Notes: generated from the letters alone by a model not told the origin. A stretch of DNA of 64,000 nucleotides from Clostridia bacterium (GCA_017936765.1 JAGBEX010000014.1:1-64000); one strand, 5' to 3'. Positions 45,103 to 54,551 are shown, counted from the first letter of the stretch. Numbers and translations are program-made.

Positions 45103-46772
45103 GAGACTATGGACTGCTCCTTGGCCTGACGCTGCGCAACCGCCTGGCGGCGCTGCGCTCCGGCAGCTGGCGCAAGGATAATGGCAAGATCGACTTTGGC
45201 CGCATCATTGGCAGCATTGTGGTGGTGCTTTCCATTGCGCTGTTGGCTGGCTGCATCATCTATGCGGAGATCAAGCTCTTTGATGTGCTGAAGATGCTCC
45301 GGCAGGAGGCGCTGCTGCCTGCCGTGGCCATGCTGCTAAGCATGCTCTCAACGCTGCTGTTGAGCTTCTTCCATGTGCTGAGCGGCTTGTATTTCAGCAA
45401 GGATACGGTGTGGATGGCCTATCTGCCGGTGCGTTCCGGCGCGGTGATGGCCGCCAAAATGACGGAAGTCTGGATGGGCGAGGTGCTGTTCGCCCTGGCC
45501 ATGCTGCTGCCGGTGAACATTCTCTATGGCATGCACCTGAACGCCGACGTGCTGTATTATGTGCGCATGGCGGTGATCTCCCTGCTGGCGCCGGTGATGC
45601 CCCTGTGCATTGTGGCGCTGCTGACTTCGCTCCTGGCGCGGGCGACCACGCTGGTGCGGAACAAGGAAGCCATTACGGTGATGCTGTCCCTGGTGCTGCT
45701 GGTGGGCGTGCTGCTGCTGGAAGGCATTCTGCTCCCCAAGATCCCCGATGATGCGGACGCCATGTTCTTCGTCCGCCTGATGCTGGACAACGAGGGCATT
45801 CTGACCATGCTCACCAGCGCCTTCCCGCCGGTACTGTGGGCGGTGCATGGCCTGCAGGGCAACTGGACGGAGTTCCTGCTGTTTGTGGGCTGCTGCATGG
45901 CCAGCGTGGTGCTGATGTTGCTGCTCCTGGGCAAGAGCTACCTGGGCGTGAGCCTGAAGCAGAGCGAGCAGGGCACCCGCAAGAAGCGCGTGAAGACCCA
46001 TGCCGGTACCTGGAAGCAGCGCAGCCCGCTGATGGCCATGTTCAACAAGGAGTGGAAGGCTGTGGTGAAAAGCCCCACGGTGGCCTTCAACTGCCTGCCC
46101 AGCATCTTCATGTTCCCGCTGATGGTGATCATGTTCATGGTGAGCATCAGCTCCATGATGGATATGAACGAGTTCATGGGCGAAATGATGGGCATGGTGG
46201 AACAGATCAGCACCCTGGACATTGCGCTGATCGTGGCTGCGGCGGTGGGCTTTGCCAGCTTCATCAACCCGGCGGTCTCCACGGCGGTCTCCCGTGAGGG
46301 TAGCAGGCTGGACATCAGCCGGATGATCCCCGTTTCCGCCCGGACGCAGATCACCGCCAAGCTGATGGTGGGTATGCTGATCGACGTGCTGGCGGTGGGC
46401 GTCTCGGTGATCCTGCTGCTGGTGCTTCTGCCCCAGCTGAGCATGGCCATTCTGCTGGGCGGCCTGCTGGCGCTGCTGCTGTGCTACGCCAGCTCTGCCC
46501 TGAACCTGACGCTGGACGCCATTCGCCCCAACCTGACCTGGACCAACGAGGCTCAGGTGGTGAAGCAGGGCGCCAATGTGGCCTTTGGTATGCTGATCGG
46601 CATGGCACTGTTCGCGCTGCCCATCATCCCGCCGGTGCTGCTGCTGAGCAGCGCGCCCTGGGTACGCTTTGCAGCCGCTGCGTGCGTGCTGGTGCTGGAG
46701 GCTGTGCTGGGTGCTGTGATGCTGCGCCTGGTGGCCGAGAAGCGCTTTGAACGACTGGAACCCACTTCATAA
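45099..46772 (+). CDS. ABC exporter permease
   Basis: 557 residues with about twelve to fourteen predicted membrane helices. A cytoplasmic basic loop divides it in two halves near residues 290-320 (QGTRKKRVKTHAGTWKQRS). It resembles large ABC-2-type permeases of unknown substrate. Translationally coupled to the ATPase (ATGA overlap). The GH26 gene follows after 16 bases and may be cotranscribed, but no functional link is evident. Confidence 0.85.
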   Translation: MRDYGLLLGLTLRNRLAALRSGSWRKDNGKIDFGRIIGSIVVVLSIALLAGCIIYAEIKLFDVLKMLRQEALLPAVAMLLSMLSTLLLSFFHVLSGLYFSKDTVWMAYLPVRSGAVMAAKMTEVWMGEVLFALAMLLPVNILYGMHLNADVLYYVRMAVISLLAPVMPLCIVALLTSLLARATTLVRNKEAITVMLSLVLLVGVLLLEGILLPKIPDDADAMFFVRLMLDNEGILTMLTSAFPPVLWAVHGLQGNWTEFLLFVGCCMASVVLMLLLLGKSYLGVSLKQSEQGTRKKRVKTHAGTWKQRSPLMAMFNKEWKAVVKSPTVAFNCLPSIFMFPLMVIMFMVSISSMMDMNEFMGEMMGMVEQISTLDIALIVAAAVGFASFINPAVSTAVSREGSRLDISRMIPVSARTQITAKLMVGMLIDVLAVGVSVILLLVLLPQLSMAILLGGLLALLLCYASSALNLTLDAIRPNLTWTNEAQVVKQGANVAFGMLIGMALFALPIIPPVLLLSSAPWVRFAAAACVLVLEAVLGAVMLRLVAEKRFERLEPTS

Positions 46773-46788
46773 TGAAGGAGACTTCGGC

Positions 46789-47754
46789 ATGGAGAAAATC
46801 ACAAAGCCCTGCAATCCCAACGCGCTGCCCTGTGTGCATCGCATGATGGCGTACCTGGGCGAGCTTTCCGGCAAGGGCATCCTGACCGGGCAGCACACCA
46901 AGACCCGGGGCATGGAGGAGCTGCGGCACATCGATAAGATCACCGGCAAGCAGCCTGCGCTGCTGGGCTTTGAGCTGCTGGCCTATTCGCCCAACATCAA
47001 TTATTGGGATACGGACGATGAATGCCTGGAAGAGGTGGAGGGCAACTATGGTACCCTGCAAAACGCCTGGGAATGGGCGGCCAAGAAGGGTATCGTGACC
47101 CTGACCTGGCATTGGTTTTCGCCCCTGGGCGGCCGCAGCAAGGCTTTCTATGCCCGGAATACCGATTTTGATGCCAGTAAGGCGCTGGTGGAGGGTACGC
47201 CCGAAAACCGTGCGCTGCTTTCCGACATGGACGTGATGGCTGGGCTGCTGCGCCCCTTCTGCCAGGCAGGTGTGCCGATCCTGTGGCGTCCCTTCCATGA
47301 GGGCGACGGCGACTGGTTCTGGTGGGGCGTCAAGGGTGCTGAAACGGTGAAGGGTCTGTGGCGGTTGATGTTTGAGCGCTTTACGCAGAAACATCAGCTG
47401 AACAACCTGATCTGGGTGTGGAATTCCCCCGTGCCGGAGTGCTATCCCGGCGACGACGTGGTGGATATCATCTCCTGCGATATGTACCCGCCGGCGCACC
47501 AGCATACGGCGCAGTTGGATAAGCTGGCGCAGGTGAAGTCCATTACCCGGCAGCCGAAGATCGCCCTGATCGGCGAGATCGGCACGCTGCCCTCGGCTGA
47601 GGCGCTGGCGCAGGATAAGGCAGAATGGGTCAGCTACATGACCTGGTGCAACGATTTCTGCCTGACGGAGGATTTCACCACCAACGAGGCGCTGCGGGAG
47701 ATGTATGAGCATCCCTGGGCGGTGACCAAGGAGAAGCTACCGGAACTTTACTGA
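46789..47754 (+). CDS. GH26 glycoside hydrolase, beta-mannanase type, cytoplasmic
   Basis: 321 residues. The clan GH-A pair is clear: WRPFHEGDGDWFWWG with the acid/base Glu (~residue 170) and ALIGEIG with the nucleophile Glu (~260). It also has the early GQHT and TLTWHWFSP segments of mannanases. There is no signal peptide, so it should act on short imported mannosides inside the cell. GAAGGAG precedes the ATG at 46789. Linkage specificity (mannan versus mixed glucan) is uncertain. Confidence 0.87.
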   Translation: MEKITKPCNPNALPCVHRMMAYLGELSGKGILTGQHTKTRGMEELRHIDKITGKQPALLGFELLAYSPNINYWDTDDECLEEVEGNYGTLQNAWEWAAKKGIVTLTWHWFSPLGGRSKAFYARNTDFDASKALVEGTPENRALLSDMDVMAGLLRPFCQAGVPILWRPFHEGDGDWFWWGVKGAETVKGLWRLMFERFTQKHQLNNLIWVWNSPVPECYPGDDVVDIISCDMYPPAHQHTAQLDKLAQVKSITRQPKIALIGEIGTLPSAEALAQDKAEWVSYMTWCNDFCLTEDFTTNEALREMYEHPWAVTKEKLPELY

Positions 47755-47760
47755 AAACCT

Positions 47761-47795
47761 ATCCTCCATGATGGAAGAATCATGGAGGATTTTTC
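47761..47795 (+). terminator. Terminator after the GH26 gene
   Basis: A 12-bp stem ATCCTCCATGAT/ATCATGGAGGAT followed by TTTT. Confidence 0.9.
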
Positions 47796-47862
47796 GTTTA
47801 TTGGATAGAATACCTTTCAGAAGAAAGTGTGTTGAGTTTATGAGCCAAGGAGGCCTTGCGTG

Positions 47863-48825
47863 ATGAAGGACGAAAAGACGCTGTACATCGTCGTACCCTG
47901 CTACAAGGAGGAGGCGGTGCTGCCGGAGACGGCCAAGCGGCTGAAAAAGAAGCTGCAAGCGCTGCTGGAGAAGGGGAAGATCTCCGACAAGAGCCGGGTG
48001 ATGTTTGTGAACGACGGCTCCAAGGATCGCACCTGGGAGATCATCAGCCAGCTGCATGAAGAGGAACCCCAGGTGTTCTCCGGTGTGAACCTGGCCAGGA
48101 ACCGCGGCCATCAAAATGCGCTGCTGGCGGGCCTGATGACGGCGGTGAACCACGCGGACATGGTGATCTCCATGGATGCGGATCTGCAGGACGACGTGGA
48201 CGCGGTGGACGCCATGGTGGAAGCCTATCACAAGGGGTATGACGTGGTGTATGGGGTGCGCTCCTCCCGCAAGACGGACACCTTCTTCAAGCGGTTCACG
48301 GCAGAGGGCTTTTACAAACTGATGAAAGCGCTGGGCGTGGATATTGTGTTCAACCATGCAGATTACCGGCTGATGAGCAAGCGCGCCCTGGAAGGCCTGG
48401 CGGAATTCGGCGAGGTGAATCTGTTCCTGCGGGGCATTGTGCCGCAGATCGGCTATCCCTGGACCACGGTGGAATACGAGCGCCACGAGCGCTTTGCCGG
48501 GGAGAGCAAATATCCCCTGAAGAAGATGCTGGCCTTTGCCTTCGATGGCATCACCTCCTTCAGCATCAAGCCCATGCGGCTGATCCTGCTGCTGGGTGTG
48601 GTGGTGTTTGCGGTGAGCATCCTGATGCTTTTGTATGCGCTGATCAGCAAGCTCAGCGGCAGCACCACAGCGGGCTGGACGTCCATGATGGGTTCTATTT
48701 GGCTCATCGGCGGCATTCAGCTGCTGAGCCTGGGTGTGATCGGCGAATACATCGGCAAGATCTACAGCGAGACGAAGCGTCGCCCGCGGTTCATTATCGA
48801 GCGGGTGCTGAACAAAACAGAATAA
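47863..48825 (+). CDS. Membrane GT2 glycosyltransferase, DPM1/GtrB type
   Basis: 320 residues. GT-A domain with VVPCYKEE at the start, FVNDGSKDRTW and the metal-binding MDADLQDD near residue 108, followed by two membrane helices (LILLLGVVVFAVSILMLLYA and WLIGGIQLLSLGVIGEYIG). Such enzymes move a sugar from a nucleotide to undecaprenyl phosphate for wall or polymer decoration. AAGGAGG precedes GTG-ATG at 47860/47863. Single gene between terminators. Confidence 0.92.
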   Translation: MKDEKTLYIVVPCYKEEAVLPETAKRLKKKLQALLEKGKISDKSRVMFVNDGSKDRTWEIISQLHEEEPQVFSGVNLARNRGHQNALLAGLMTAVNHADMVISMDADLQDDVDAVDAMVEAYHKGYDVVYGVRSSRKTDTFFKRFTAEGFYKLMKALGVDIVFNHADYRLMSKRALEGLAEFGEVNLFLRGIVPQIGYPWTTVEYERHERFAGESKYPLKKMLAFAFDGITSFSIKPMRLILLLGVVVFAVSILMLLYALISKLSGSTTAGWTSMMGSIWLIGGIQLLSLGVIGEYIGKIYSETKRRPRFIIERVLNKTE

Positions 48826-48826
48826 C

Positions 48827-48866
48827 AAAAAGACCCGGCAGCACGGAAAATGCTGCCGGGTCTTTT
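48827..48866. terminator. Two-way terminator between GT2 and GGDEF genes
   Basis: A perfect 16-bp stem AAAAGACCCGGCAGCA/TGCTGCCGGGTCTTTT, usable in both directions by the convergent genes. Confidence 0.93.
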
Positions 48867-48873
48867 GCGGCGC

Positions 48874-51186
48874 TTATTTGATCTCAAATACCCAGATGGA
48901 TTCGGGCTGCTCCGGAGTGAAATGGGGGGAGGGATACACCGTGAGGCGAATGCGGTCGCCATTGGCCTTGGCGTATTCCACCACGGGGGAAGTCCCGGCC
49001 TGAAGCTGGGCGAGGATATGCTCGATGACGAAGAAGTTTTGCAGGTTGCGGCGGGAGTTCTTATCCACCGCCTCGCTGATGTAAGCCTGGAAGGCGGGGG
49101 AGAACTTGTGGCCGGTGTGCTGCAGGGCGGTGTGGAAGTAGCCGTGGGCAAGCACCTCGCGCACCGCATCGGTGGTGAGATCCACAAAGTATACGCCGTG
49201 GTAGTGACGCTCGGCCACCTGCAGGAAGGCGTCCACGTCGGCATTCTCGGTCAGCAGGCGGCGAACGGACTTGTTCTCCAGGTGCAGGGAGGCGTGCTGC
49301 TTCTCCTTTTGCTGGTAGAAGAGGTACTTGGCCTTGTACATCCGGCTTTCGGCGGTGCGGATCATCTCGTCCACGCTGGCGGGCTGGGCCGCCCAATCGC
49401 TGCCGATGGACACGGTATAGCCTTCGGCCTTGATAGCGGCATCGGCCTGGGCGATCTTTTCGTCCGTCCATTGGCTGGTGACGTCTTCGGCAAGGATCAC
49501 GAATTCATCGCCGCCGAAGCGGTACACATTGCGCAGGCCAAAGGCATCCCGCAGGGCTGCGGCGATGCTGCACAGCATGGCATCGCCCTTTTCATGGCCG
49601 AAGCGGTTGTTGATGGCGTGGAGGTCGTTCACATCGATATACACGCAGGCAAAGCTCTCCGGCGGGCGCTTACCCAGCTGCTCCAGCCGCAGGTGGTAGC
49701 TGGTGCGGTTCATCACGCCGGTGAGGGCGTCCACGGTGCTGGCAACTTCCAGACGGTGGAGGTAATCGATGTTGCTGGCGGCCATAAAGAAGTCCACGGC
49801 CACGGCATTGAGCAGCACATGGGCATTCTGGTTATCAGGAGCCAAGACGCCCATGACCTGGTGGACGGTGCCTTCCGGGGTAAAGATGGGGGTCAGCACG
49901 ATGGAGTGCAGCTTGTTTTCGTGCAGGAAGCTGCTCAGGGCAGGGCAGGAACGCAGGAGCTTATCGCCATTGCGGAGGCGAAGCGCCTTGGGCTGCTGCT
50001 GGCAAAGGGTGAACAGTTCCCCCGTCAGGACAGCGGACTGCTGCTGGAATGCAGCGATCAGCTGCGCGTTGCGCCCGGTGATGTAGGGCTGCTGGTCAGT
50101 CTGCTTATCGGCAAGGAACAGCGCCTGGCAGCGGGCGCGGTCGACAACGGCCAGAAGCGCATCCTGGAAATACTCCGGCTTGTGATATACTTCCAGCAAT
50201 TGGGACTGGATGACGGAAACGAAGTGATGCTTGCCGCGCACCTTTTTCTCGATGAAATAGGTGATGATGAAATAGATCACCACGCCCAGAGAAATGTAGA
50301 GGACGGAGAGCATGGCCAGGTCGAGGGACTCGTGGGCGTAGGCCAGGGCGACGCTTTCGGGAACGGAAACCATGGCCATCCAGTTGTTGATGCCGATGGG
50401 TTCGTAGTAGATGTACATATAGTCATCCACGGAGCGGGAACGGAAGGCGGAGTGTCCCTCGCGGCCTGCATACAGGTCGGCTGCAAGGTCGTTCAGGTCG
50501 TAACCGCGCTTGGGTACGTATTGACCATCGGTGTTCTGCACGTGGTTATTGCCGCGCAGATCATCCAGGATGTAATGCCCGGTGTCGGCTTCCAGCACAA
50601 AGGTGTAGGCCTGACCCTCATAAGCGTTCACGCCATCGAGATCATGGCCGGCGGTCAGGTCGTATACGCCATAGAGTACGGCGATGGTCTTGCCGTTGCG
50701 CTTGATGGGCACGGCGCTGCGGATCACATTCTTGCCGGGATCCACATAGCCGGGGGAGACGTTGGAGATAAAGGGCAGCCGGGCGACCTCATCCGGGAAG
50801 GAAAGCTCCCCGGACAGGTCGTGGGTGCTGGAGCCGGTGATCAGGGTGCCATCGGGCAGCAGCACCTGGAGCCAGTCCAGCATACCGCGCTGCTCAAAGG
50901 CGGCCAGGTGGCTGTGGAGGTCGTGGGTGCCTTCCTCCATCAGCACGGAGAGCATATCTGCCACCACGCCCAACTGCTCGCGGTCGCTCATGGCGTGGGC
51001 GTAGTAGTTGTTGCTGAATTCGGCGGTGGCGTCCCGCAGACGCTGGATACATTGCACCTCGGCATGGCGGATCACCAGCGACGATAAAACAAGCTGGCCG
51101 GTGATCTGATAGACAATCAAAAGAACTACCGCCAGGACGCGCTTCCAGCGAAGTCCCACGGAAAGGGAAAGCTTTTCCTGTTTCAA
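48874..51186 (-). CDS. Membrane sensor diguanylate cyclase (GGDEF)
   Basis: About 770 residues. A first helix (RVLAVVLLIVYQITGQLVLSS) and a second (SVLYISLGVVIYFIITYFI) bracket an outside Cache-like sensor (GYVDPGKNVIRSAVPI, AVLYGVYDLT). A GAF-like segment and a GGDEF domain with intact FGGDEF follow; the chain continues for ~200 residues with no clear signature, and no EAL domain is seen. It should make c-di-GMP in response to an outside ligand. I start at the TTG at 51186 after AGGTG, because the promoter at 51227-51255 lies within the longer open frame. Confidence 0.85.
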   Translation of the reverse strand: MKQEKLSLSVGLRWKRVLAVVLLIVYQITGQLVLSSLVIRHAEVQCIQRLRDATAEFSNNYYAHAMSDREQLGVVADMLSVLMEEGTHDLHSHLAAFEQRGMLDWLQVLLPDGTLITGSSTHDLSGELSFPDEVARLPFISNVSPGYVDPGKNVIRSAVPIKRNGKTIAVLYGVYDLTAGHDLDGVNAYEGQAYTFVLEADTGHYILDDLRGNNHVQNTDGQYVPKRGYDLNDLAADLYAGREGHSAFRSRSVDDYMYIYYEPIGINNWMAMVSVPESVALAYAHESLDLAMLSVLYISLGVVIYFIITYFIEKKVRGKHHFVSVIQSQLLEVYHKPEYFQDALLAVVDRARCQALFLADKQTDQQPYITGRNAQLIAAFQQQSAVLTGELFTLCQQQPKALRLRNGDKLLRSCPALSSFLHENKLHSIVLTPIFTPEGTVHQVMGVLAPDNQNAHVLLNAVAVDFFMAASNIDYLHRLEVASTVDALTGVMNRTSYHLRLEQLGKRPPESFACVYIDVNDLHAINNRFGHEKGDAMLCSIAAALRDAFGLRNVYRFGGDEFVILAEDVTSQWTDEKIAQADAAIKAEGYTVSIGSDWAAQPASVDEMIRTAESRMYKAKYLFYQQKEKQHASLHLENKSVRRLLTENADVDAFLQVAERHYHGVYFVDLTTDAVREVLAHGYFHTALQHTGHKFSPAFQAYISEAVDKNSRRNLQNFFVIEHILAQLQAGTSPVVEYAKANGDRIRLTVYPSPHFTPEQPESIWVFEIK

Positions 51187-51226
51187 CGCAATCACCTGAA
51201 AATAAGAAGTAGAATCCTGCACAAAA

Positions 51227-51255
51227 ATTATACACCATTCGGGAACGTTGTTCAA
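51227..51255 (-). promoter_or_regulatory. Promoter of the diguanylate cyclase gene
   Basis: On the minus strand TTGAAC (51250-51255), 17-bp spacer, TATAAT (51227-51232). It decides the downstream start at about 51186. Confidence 0.75.
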
Positions 51256-51328
51256 TGAAAACCGCGTGATTTTTTGCAAAAAAAGCAGCCTGCCGGGTAA
51301 GCAGGCTGCAAGGAAGCGGGGAGAAGAA

Positions 51329-52279
51329 TTACTTCTTGATCTGGGACAGAGCGTCGTTCACAGCAGCGATGATGGCCTCGGAGGACTTGGTGGCGCCGGT
51401 GATGGTGTCCACGCCGGTGGTGCCGTTGGCCTTCACGATGTTGTCCAGCAGGGTGGGGTTGACCTTGGCGAAGAAATCGGGGGTCTCGCCATTGCTCAGC
51501 ACTTCGATCTTGGCGATGTTAGCGCCGTCCATGGTGACCTTCACCTTCAGCTCGCCGCCGATCTCGCTCACGGCGGTGCCGATGTACTCGTTGGCAGCCA
51601 GGGCGGGAGCGGGTTCTTCCTCAACCACGGGAGCAGCCTCGAAGCCGAAGTGGATGTTCAGCAGCTCGATGGTCTTGGCGGCCACGTCGGCAGACAGGCA
51701 GCCGCAGCGATAGCCGCGCTCGGGGGAGGCAAACTCGCAGCCGGAAGCGGCCATCCAGTTGCCAACAGAGTCCTTGCACAGCTCGCTGCCGGCAACGGTC
51801 TGATGGGCATGAGCCTCGCGGCCTTCGGGAACATACATGGGCAGGGTGGTGGACTCGTACCAGGCATAGAGCTGGTTGCGGATAGCGCCGGAATCCTTGG
51901 ATTCGCAGAACAGGCCGATCACAGCCAGGGCGCCGCCTAGGGAGCCGCACAGGTTCTTACGGCCATAACCGCCGCCGCCGTTGGCGAACATATGGCCATC
52001 GATCTGGTTGTAGGGATAGCCATACTTCTCGGCCATCAGGTCCAGGATGCCGGAGGCAACGCCGGAGCAGCAGCCGCCGTTGGCGCCGTTGAAGTTGGCA
52101 AAGACCTTGGCCTTCACTTCTTCCTTGTCCAGGGGCTTGTACTCCCAGGGCCAGGCGGGCTTGGTGGGTTCTTCAGCACCGGCGATCACGGTGGGAACGG
52201 CAGTCAGGGCAGCAGCGCCAACCATGCCTTTACCGGCCAGGCGCAGGAAATCGCGGCGGGACTGTTCCATGGATTTCAT
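51329..52279 (-). CDS. Tat-exported C_GCAxxG_C_C-type redox protein with FMN-binding domain
   Basis: 316 residues. The twin-arginine signal (SRRDFLRLAGKGMVG) directs folded export. The middle part has the spaced cysteines of the C_GCAxxG_C_C family (GANGGCCSGVASG, GRKNLCGSLGGALAVIGLFC, then SELCKDSVG, CEFASPERGYRCGCL). The C-terminal ~100 residues are an FMN-binding domain ending in DTITGATKSSEAI, the covalent flavinylation type. The start is the ATG at 52279 with AAGGAGG at 8 bases. It is probably an extracytoplasmic electron carrier; the partner is unknown. Confidence 0.85.
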   Translation of the reverse strand: MKSMEQSRRDFLRLAGKGMVGAAALTAVPTVIAGAEEPTKPAWPWEYKPLDKEEVKAKVFANFNGANGGCCSGVASGILDLMAEKYGYPYNQIDGHMFANGGGGYGRKNLCGSLGGALAVIGLFCESKDSGAIRNQLYAWYESTTLPMYVPEGREAHAHQTVAGSELCKDSVGNWMAASGCEFASPERGYRCGCLSADVAAKTIELLNIHFGFEAAPVVEEEPAPALAANEYIGTAVSEIGGELKVKVTMDGANIAKIEVLSNGETPDFFAKVNPTLLDNIVKANGTTGVDTITGATKSSEAIIAAVNDALSQIKK

Positions 52280-52343
52280 GATGAAAACCTCCTTGATGTT
52301 CAGGGGAGATAACTCTCCCAATGTTACTTTTTTGACTAATTAC

Positions 52344-52372
52344 AATATAACCTTTTTTGTCAGATATGTCAA
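52344..52372 (-). promoter_or_regulatory. Promoter of the Tat/FMN protein gene
   Basis: On the minus strand TTGACA (52367-52372), 17-bp spacer, TATATT (52344-52349). Confidence 0.7.
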
Positions 52373-52473
52373 GATGAAGAACCATTGTATACAGAACGAA
52401 TTTGCATTCAGTTCATATTTCAGGGGTAATATAAGAGACGAGAAGAGCATGATGTAACCAGGAGGGATGAACA

Positions 52474-53451
52474 ATGTGTACCAGCATTGCATGGGAAAAC
52501 GGCGCGTTCTACTTTGGCCGGAATCTGGATCTGGAAACTGCCTTTGGTCAGCAGGTGGTGATCACGCCCCGCAAGCACCTCTTTTGCTTCCGCAGGGAGA
52601 AGCCCATGGAGCAGCACTATGCCATGATCGGCATGGCTACGGTGATGGAGGACTGCCCGCTGTATGCGGAGGCGGTGAATGAGAAGGGTCTGTGCATCGC
52701 CGGGCTGAACTTTCCGGAGAATGCGTATTATCCCACGGAGGAAGCTGCGGGCAAAGCACACATTGCGCCCTTTGAATTGCCCTGGTGGCTGCTGGGACAA
52801 TGCGCCACCGTGAAGGAGGCAAGGGCGCTCCTGGACAGGACGGAGATCGTGGGGATCCCCTTCAGCGAAAGCATTCCGGTTTCGCCGTTGCATTGGCACA
52901 TTGCGGACAGGAGTACGTCCATTGTGGTGGAGTGCATGAGGGATGGGATGCACATCCATGAGAATCCCGTGGGGGTGCTGACCAATAACCCGCCCTTTGA
53001 TTTCCACCTGTACAACCTGAGCCAGTACATGAACCTCACTGCTCTGCGGCCGGAGAACCGCTTTGCTGACGAGGTGGAGCTGCGGCCCTTTGGCCGGGGG
53101 ATGGGTGCCTTTGGCTTGCCGGGGGATGCCTCGCCCGCGTCGCGGTTCGTGCGGGCGGCGTTCCTGACGCTGAACTCGGAGTGCGAGGAAGAAGAGGAAG
53201 CCAGCGTGGCGCAGTTCTTTCACCTGCTGGACAGCGTGGCCATGACCAAGGGCAGCGTGGTGGCTCCCGGCGGGGAATGGGAACACACGCTGTATTCCTG
53301 CTGTGTGAATGCGGATGAGGGCGTGTATTACTACAAGACCTATGGGAACAATCAGCTGACGACGGTGCATATGCACAACGCCAACCTGGACGGGGAGGCG
53401 CTGGGGGTGTTTCCGCTGGAGATGAAGCAGCATATCCTTCACCAGAACTAA
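52474..53451 (+). CDS. Choloylglycine hydrolase family protein (bile salt hydrolase/penicillin V acylase)
   Basis: 325 residues beginning MCTSIAWENG; after Met removal Cys2 is the N-terminal nucleophile. GRNLDLE, LNFPENAYYP and LTNNPPFDFHLYNLSQY match the family pattern, including the Asn residues of the oxyanion region. No signal peptide. It should cleave amide bonds of conjugated bile acids, or penicillin V or acyl-homoserine lactones; the bile reading fits a gut host. AGGAGGG precedes the ATG. Confidence 0.92.
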   Translation: MCTSIAWENGAFYFGRNLDLETAFGQQVVITPRKHLFCFRREKPMEQHYAMIGMATVMEDCPLYAEAVNEKGLCIAGLNFPENAYYPTEEAAGKAHIAPFELPWWLLGQCATVKEARALLDRTEIVGIPFSESIPVSPLHWHIADRSTSIVVECMRDGMHIHENPVGVLTNNPPFDFHLYNLSQYMNLTALRPENRFADEVELRPFGRGMGAFGLPGDASPASRFVRAAFLTLNSECEEEEEASVAQFFHLLDSVAMTKGSVVAPGGEWEHTLYSCCVNADEGVYYYKTYGNNQLTTVHMHNANLDGEALGVFPLEMKQHILHQN

Positions 53452-53455
53452 ACAC

Positions 53456-53485
53456 AGAGGCCTCCCACGATCCATGGGAGGCCTC
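53456..53485. terminator. Two-way terminator between the amidase gene and kdgK
   Basis: AGAGGCCTCCCA pairs with TGGGAGGCCTCT, a 12-bp stem between convergent genes. Confidence 0.85.
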
Positions 53486-53516
53486 TGCTGATATATGAAG
53501 GTGTTACTTCTGAAAA

Positions 53517-54551
53517 TTAGCGCTGCACGCGGCCATTGCCGGAACCCTTCATCAGGGATTCCACTTCGGCAACGGACACACGGTTGTAGTCGCCGATGAT
53601 GGTGTGCTTCAGGCAGGAAGCAGCCACGGCGTACTCCAGGGCGTCCTGCTCGTTGTCGTAGTTGTTCAGGCCGTAGATCAGGCCGCCGCCGAAGGAGTCG
53701 CCGCCGCCCACGCGGTCAACGATATCGGTGATGCTGTACTTGCGGGAGAGGAAGAAGTCCTTGCCGTTGTACAGGCAGGCGCGCCAGTCGTTGTGGTTGG
53801 CGGACTTGGACTCGCGCAGGGTGATGGCCACGCGCTTGATGTTGGGATAGGTCTCCATGGCCAGAGAGGCGATGGCCTTGTAGTTGTCGATGTTCAGCTC
53901 GCCCTCTTCCACGTCGGCCTGGGACTCGGCCTTCAGGCACAGAGCCTTCTGGAAGTCTTCCTCGTTGGCGATGACGGTATCAACGTACTTCACCAGCTCG
54001 GTCATCACTTCGTCGGCGCGCTTGCCGTACTTCCACAGGTTCTTGCGGTAGTTCAGGTCGCAGGAAACGTGGATGCCGCGATCCTTGCAGGCCTTCAGGG
54101 CTTCCAGGCACAGGTCGGCAGCGCCCTGGGAAATGGCGGGGGTGATGCCGGTGAAGTGGAACCAGGTGGCGCCTTCCAGGGTCTTGTCCCAGTCGATGTC
54201 GCCGGGCTTGGCTTCGGCAATGGAGGAGCCAGCGCGGTCGTAGATCACCTTGGAGGGACGCTGCACAGCGCCGGTCTCCAGGTAGTAGATGCCCACGCGG
54301 TTGCCGCCGCGGACGATCTTGGTGGTGTCCACGCCAAAGCCGCGCAGCTCGCGGATGCAAGCTTCAGCAATGTCGTTCTTGGGCAGCACGGTCACAAAGC
54401 TGGTATCCATGCCGTAGTTGGCCAGGGACACGGACACGTTGGCCTCGCCGCCGCCAAAGGTGGCCTCCAGGGCGGGGGACTGGAAGAAACGCTCGTAAGC
54501 GGGGGACTTCAGACGGAGCATGATTTCACCGAAAGTAACAACCTTAGCCAT
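53517..54551 (-). CDS. kdgK: 2-Keto-3-deoxygluconate kinase (PfkB family)
   Basis: 344 residues. N-terminal GEIMLRLKSP and FGGGEANVSVSLANYG give the sugar site; DRVGGGDSFGGGLIYG near residue 285 holds the catalytic Asp and anion hole. It phosphorylates KDG to KDPG for the aldolase encoded upstream in the same operon. GGAGG precedes the ATG. The gap to eda (191 bases) is filled with inverted repeats. Last gene of iclR-eda-kdgK. Confidence 0.92.
   Translation of the reverse strand: MAKVVTFGEIMLRLKSPAYERFFQSPALEATFGGGEANVSVSLANYGMDTSFVTVLPKNDIAEACIRELRGFGVDTTKIVRGGNRVGIYYLETGAVQRPSKVIYDRAGSSIAEAKPGDIDWDKTLEGATWFHFTGITPAISQGAADLCLEALKACKDRGIHVSCDLNYRKNLWKYGKRADEVMTELVKYVDTVIANEEDFQKALCLKAESQADVEEGELNIDNYKAIASLAMETYPNIKRVAITLRESKSANHNDWRACLYNGKDFFLSRKYSITDIVDRVGGGDSFGGGLIYGLNNYDNEQDALEYAVAASCLKHTIIGDYNRVSVAEVESLMKGSGNGRVQR

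Noticed and set aside
40891-53451. BaiN-like flavoprotein and bile salt hydrolase as one bile acid pathway
   Set aside because: They are 11 kb apart in separate operons, and the flavoprotein family is broad. No other bai-type genes are present.
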